Positions 62,530-64,000 of a DNA stretch of 64,000 nucleotides are shown piece after piece. The notes beneath the pieces were generated by a model, which was given only the letters and a program-made list of their open reading frames with translations, was not told the DNA's origin and did no database searches. This DNA is from an uncultured Roseburia sp. (GTDB lineage Bacteria > Bacillota > Clostridia > Lachnospirales > Lachnospiraceae): assembly GCA_934309475.1 (NCBI GenBank), contig CAKRDK010000002.1, forward strand, positions 124,001 to 188,000, in the 5' to 3' direction. The position numbers were made by a program, and so were the translations under genes. Position 1 is the first letter of the stretch. Every line of letters starts with the position of its first letter.

Positions 62530-64000
62530 TTATTCTTTCAATGAAAAATCTGCCTTATCCAGTGAAAGATTCGGGTTGTAGTAAGGGTCTCCCGCCTGAA
62601 GCTGTTTATTCCAACGGTCAATGAATCGTGCCACCTCAGAATTAAAGCGTTCCACTTTTTCCGGTGTATCCTCTAATCCTCTCGACTTTGACTCATAATG
62701 ATACAACTCTGCTGCCGGGTTATACACAACTAACTTTCCGGTCTCTCTTACTTTCATACAATAATCAATGTCGTTAAACGCCACACGGAATTCTTCCGTA
62801 AGTCCTCCTACTTCACGATACAGGCTTTTCTTCGTCATCATGCAGGCAGCCGTCACTGCCGAATAATCCTGTGCACAGATGATTCTTGAAAAATAACCGT
62901 TATCGTACCGGGATGACCCGATAAACGTATGACCGGCAATTCCTCCGAATCCGAGCACAACGCCCGCATGCTGTATAGTATCATCCTCATAGTAAAGCCT
63001 TGCCCCAACGATTCCGACGTCCTCACGCATACAGTAGCCTAACATTTCCGAAAGACAGTCCGGATTGATAATCTCTGTGTCATTATTTAACAACAGCAGA
63101 TATTCTCCGTTTGCATGTTCGACTCCAAAATTATTAATCTTAGAGTAATTGAACTCATCCTTATAGTACAAAACGGTGACATTTTCTTTTTTCTCAATCT
63201 CTTTGTAATAATCGAATGTCTCCTGCTCCGTACTGTTATTCTCAATGATGATGAATTCATAATTTTTATACGTTGACTTCTCTTCAATTGAGTTCATGCA
63301 CTTCTGCAAATCCTCGATATGGTCTTTATTCGGAATCAAGATGGAAATCAACGGCTGTTCCTTCCACTGATACTTCGTGCGGTACATGCCATAGAACTGC
63401 CCATGCTCTACCACAGCCGGAACACCGATTCTCTTATAATGTTCCTCTACTGCTTTTTTCCCAGCTTCAAACGCATACATCTTGCTTTCCGGATTTGCTG
63501 CCGTAGAATCAATATGACAACGCCAGTGGTATAAAATCTTTGGAATATGGTGAATGTTCTTCGCCTTCTCACAACATCTTAAAATAAAATCATGATCCTG
63601 TGCACCATCAAATTCACTGCGAAGCATTCCAACCTGGTCTACCAGTTCTTTCTTTACCACAAAAAGATGACAAATATAGTTCATACTGCACAACAAATCA
63701 ATATTGAAATCCGATTTAAAATGCGGTTCAAAATATTTTTTGCCATTCATATCCACTTTGTCTTCATCGGAATAAATCACATCAATTGACTTGTTTTCAT
63801 TCAATGCTTTTGCACATTCGTACAGCGCATTTGCCGGCATAATATCATCATGGTCTGCCAGCACGATGAAATCACCGCCTGCCATGCGGATTGCCGCATT
63901 CGTATTCTCAGAGATTCCCTTGTTTTCCGTTAAAATCTCATAGCGGATGCGGGAATCCTTTGCCGCATAGTCTTTCAAAATCGGAATGAGGGGTGACTTC
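62530..64000 (-). CDS. Tandem family 2 glycosyltransferase, 5' end beyond window
   Basis: The open frame runs to the right edge without a stop, so the N-terminus is missing; upstream of ILKDYAAKDSRIRYE the in-frame codons read KSPLIP. The visible 490 residues include the end of a first GT-A domain (LADHDDIMPANALYECA, DGAQDHDFILRC) and a complete second one (ISILIPNKDHIEDLQKCM, LLNNDTEIINPDCLSEML, GARLYYEDDTIQHAGVVLG, FNDIDYCMKVRETG). It is a close paralogue of the gene at 50455-52377; both end PFYNPN or PYYNPN followed by a short tail. Confidence 0.9.
   Translation of the reverse strand, partial: KSPLIPILKDYAAKDSRIRYEILTENKGISENTNAAIRMAGGDFIVLADHDDIMPANALYECAKALNENKSIDVIYSDEDKVDMNGKKYFEPHFKSDFNIDLLCSMNYICHLFVVKKELVDQVGMLRSEFDGAQDHDFILRCCEKAKNIHHIPKILYHWRCHIDSTAANPESKMYAFEAGKKAVEEHYKRIGVPAVVEHGQFYGMYRTKYQWKEQPLISILIPNKDHIEDLQKCMNSIEEKSTYKNYEFIIIENNSTEQETFDYYKEIEKKENVTVLYYKDEFNYSKINNFGVEHANGEYLLLLNNDTEIINPDCLSEMLGYCMREDVGIVGARLYYEDDTIQHAGVVLGFGGIAGHTFIGSSRYDNGYFSRIICAQDYSAVTAACMMTKKSLYREVGGLTEEFRVAFNDIDYCMKVRETGKLVVYNPAAELYHYESKSRGLEDTPEKVERFNSEVARFIDRWNKQLQAGDPYYNPNLSLDKADFSLKE

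Overview
The window looks like a chromosomal segment of a spore-forming, fibre-degrading gut Firmicute, most likely a Lachnospiraceae of the Roseburia/Agathobacter type. This is inferred from the spoIIA operon, the CIRCE/HrcA control of clpB, a T-box in front of valS, galactan- and xylan-type glycosidases, long FN3-like surface proteins and the low-GC codon use. Most genes lie on the minus strand. No rRNA, tRNA, CRISPR array, prophage or transposase gene was seen.

Region 1 (1-9.8 kb): the 5' part of clpB with its operator, a PfkB sugar kinase, a small redox/membrane gene cluster, a YitT membrane protein, an Rpn-type nuclease, a GH43 glycosidase, a thioesterase, a HAD phosphatase and the spoIIAA-spoIIAB-sigF operon. 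Region 2 (9.8-17.2 kb): a zinc-ribbon/TPR membrane protein with a small upstream gene, a DUF342 protein, and valS plus a DMT exporter behind a T-box leader. Region 3 (17.2-29.9 kb): an RND exporter with its TetR regulator and operator, a large cell-wall GH53 galactanase, and a LacI regulator divergent from a GH94 phosphorylase. Region 4 (30-39.9 kb): a secreted FN3-like protein, pyruvate kinase with carbamate kinase, an HtrA protease, a glmS pseudogene with three internal deletions, and an LCP ligase.

Region 5 (40-64 kb) is a cell-surface polysaccharide locus. It holds a priming sugar transferase, at least eight family-2 glycosyltransferases, a DUF1972 glycosyltransferase, a Wzx-type flippase and two lipid-carrier sugar modules. 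One module is GtrA/GtrB-like. The other resembles the Arn pathway: an aminotransferase fused to an ATP-grasp ligase, paired small EamA/SMR flippase subunits, a GT-C-like membrane enzyme and an ArnC-like transferase.

Inside region 5 sits a 4.2-kb regulatory island (45.34-49.50 kb) bounded by near-identical 22-bp direct repeats. It encodes a 43-residue secreted peptide precursor, a convergent HTH-TPR (RRNPP-like) regulator whose stop codon overlaps that of the peptide gene, a response regulator with a Spo0A-type DNA-binding domain, and an AgrC-like GHKL sensor kinase behind a folded leader. A TTTCG array at exact 20-bp spacing lies in the response-regulator promoter. I read the island as a candidate peptide-signalling system that may control the surrounding polysaccharide genes. 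That reading is inference. The sequence also carries several uncatalogued hairpin-rich intergenic repeats.
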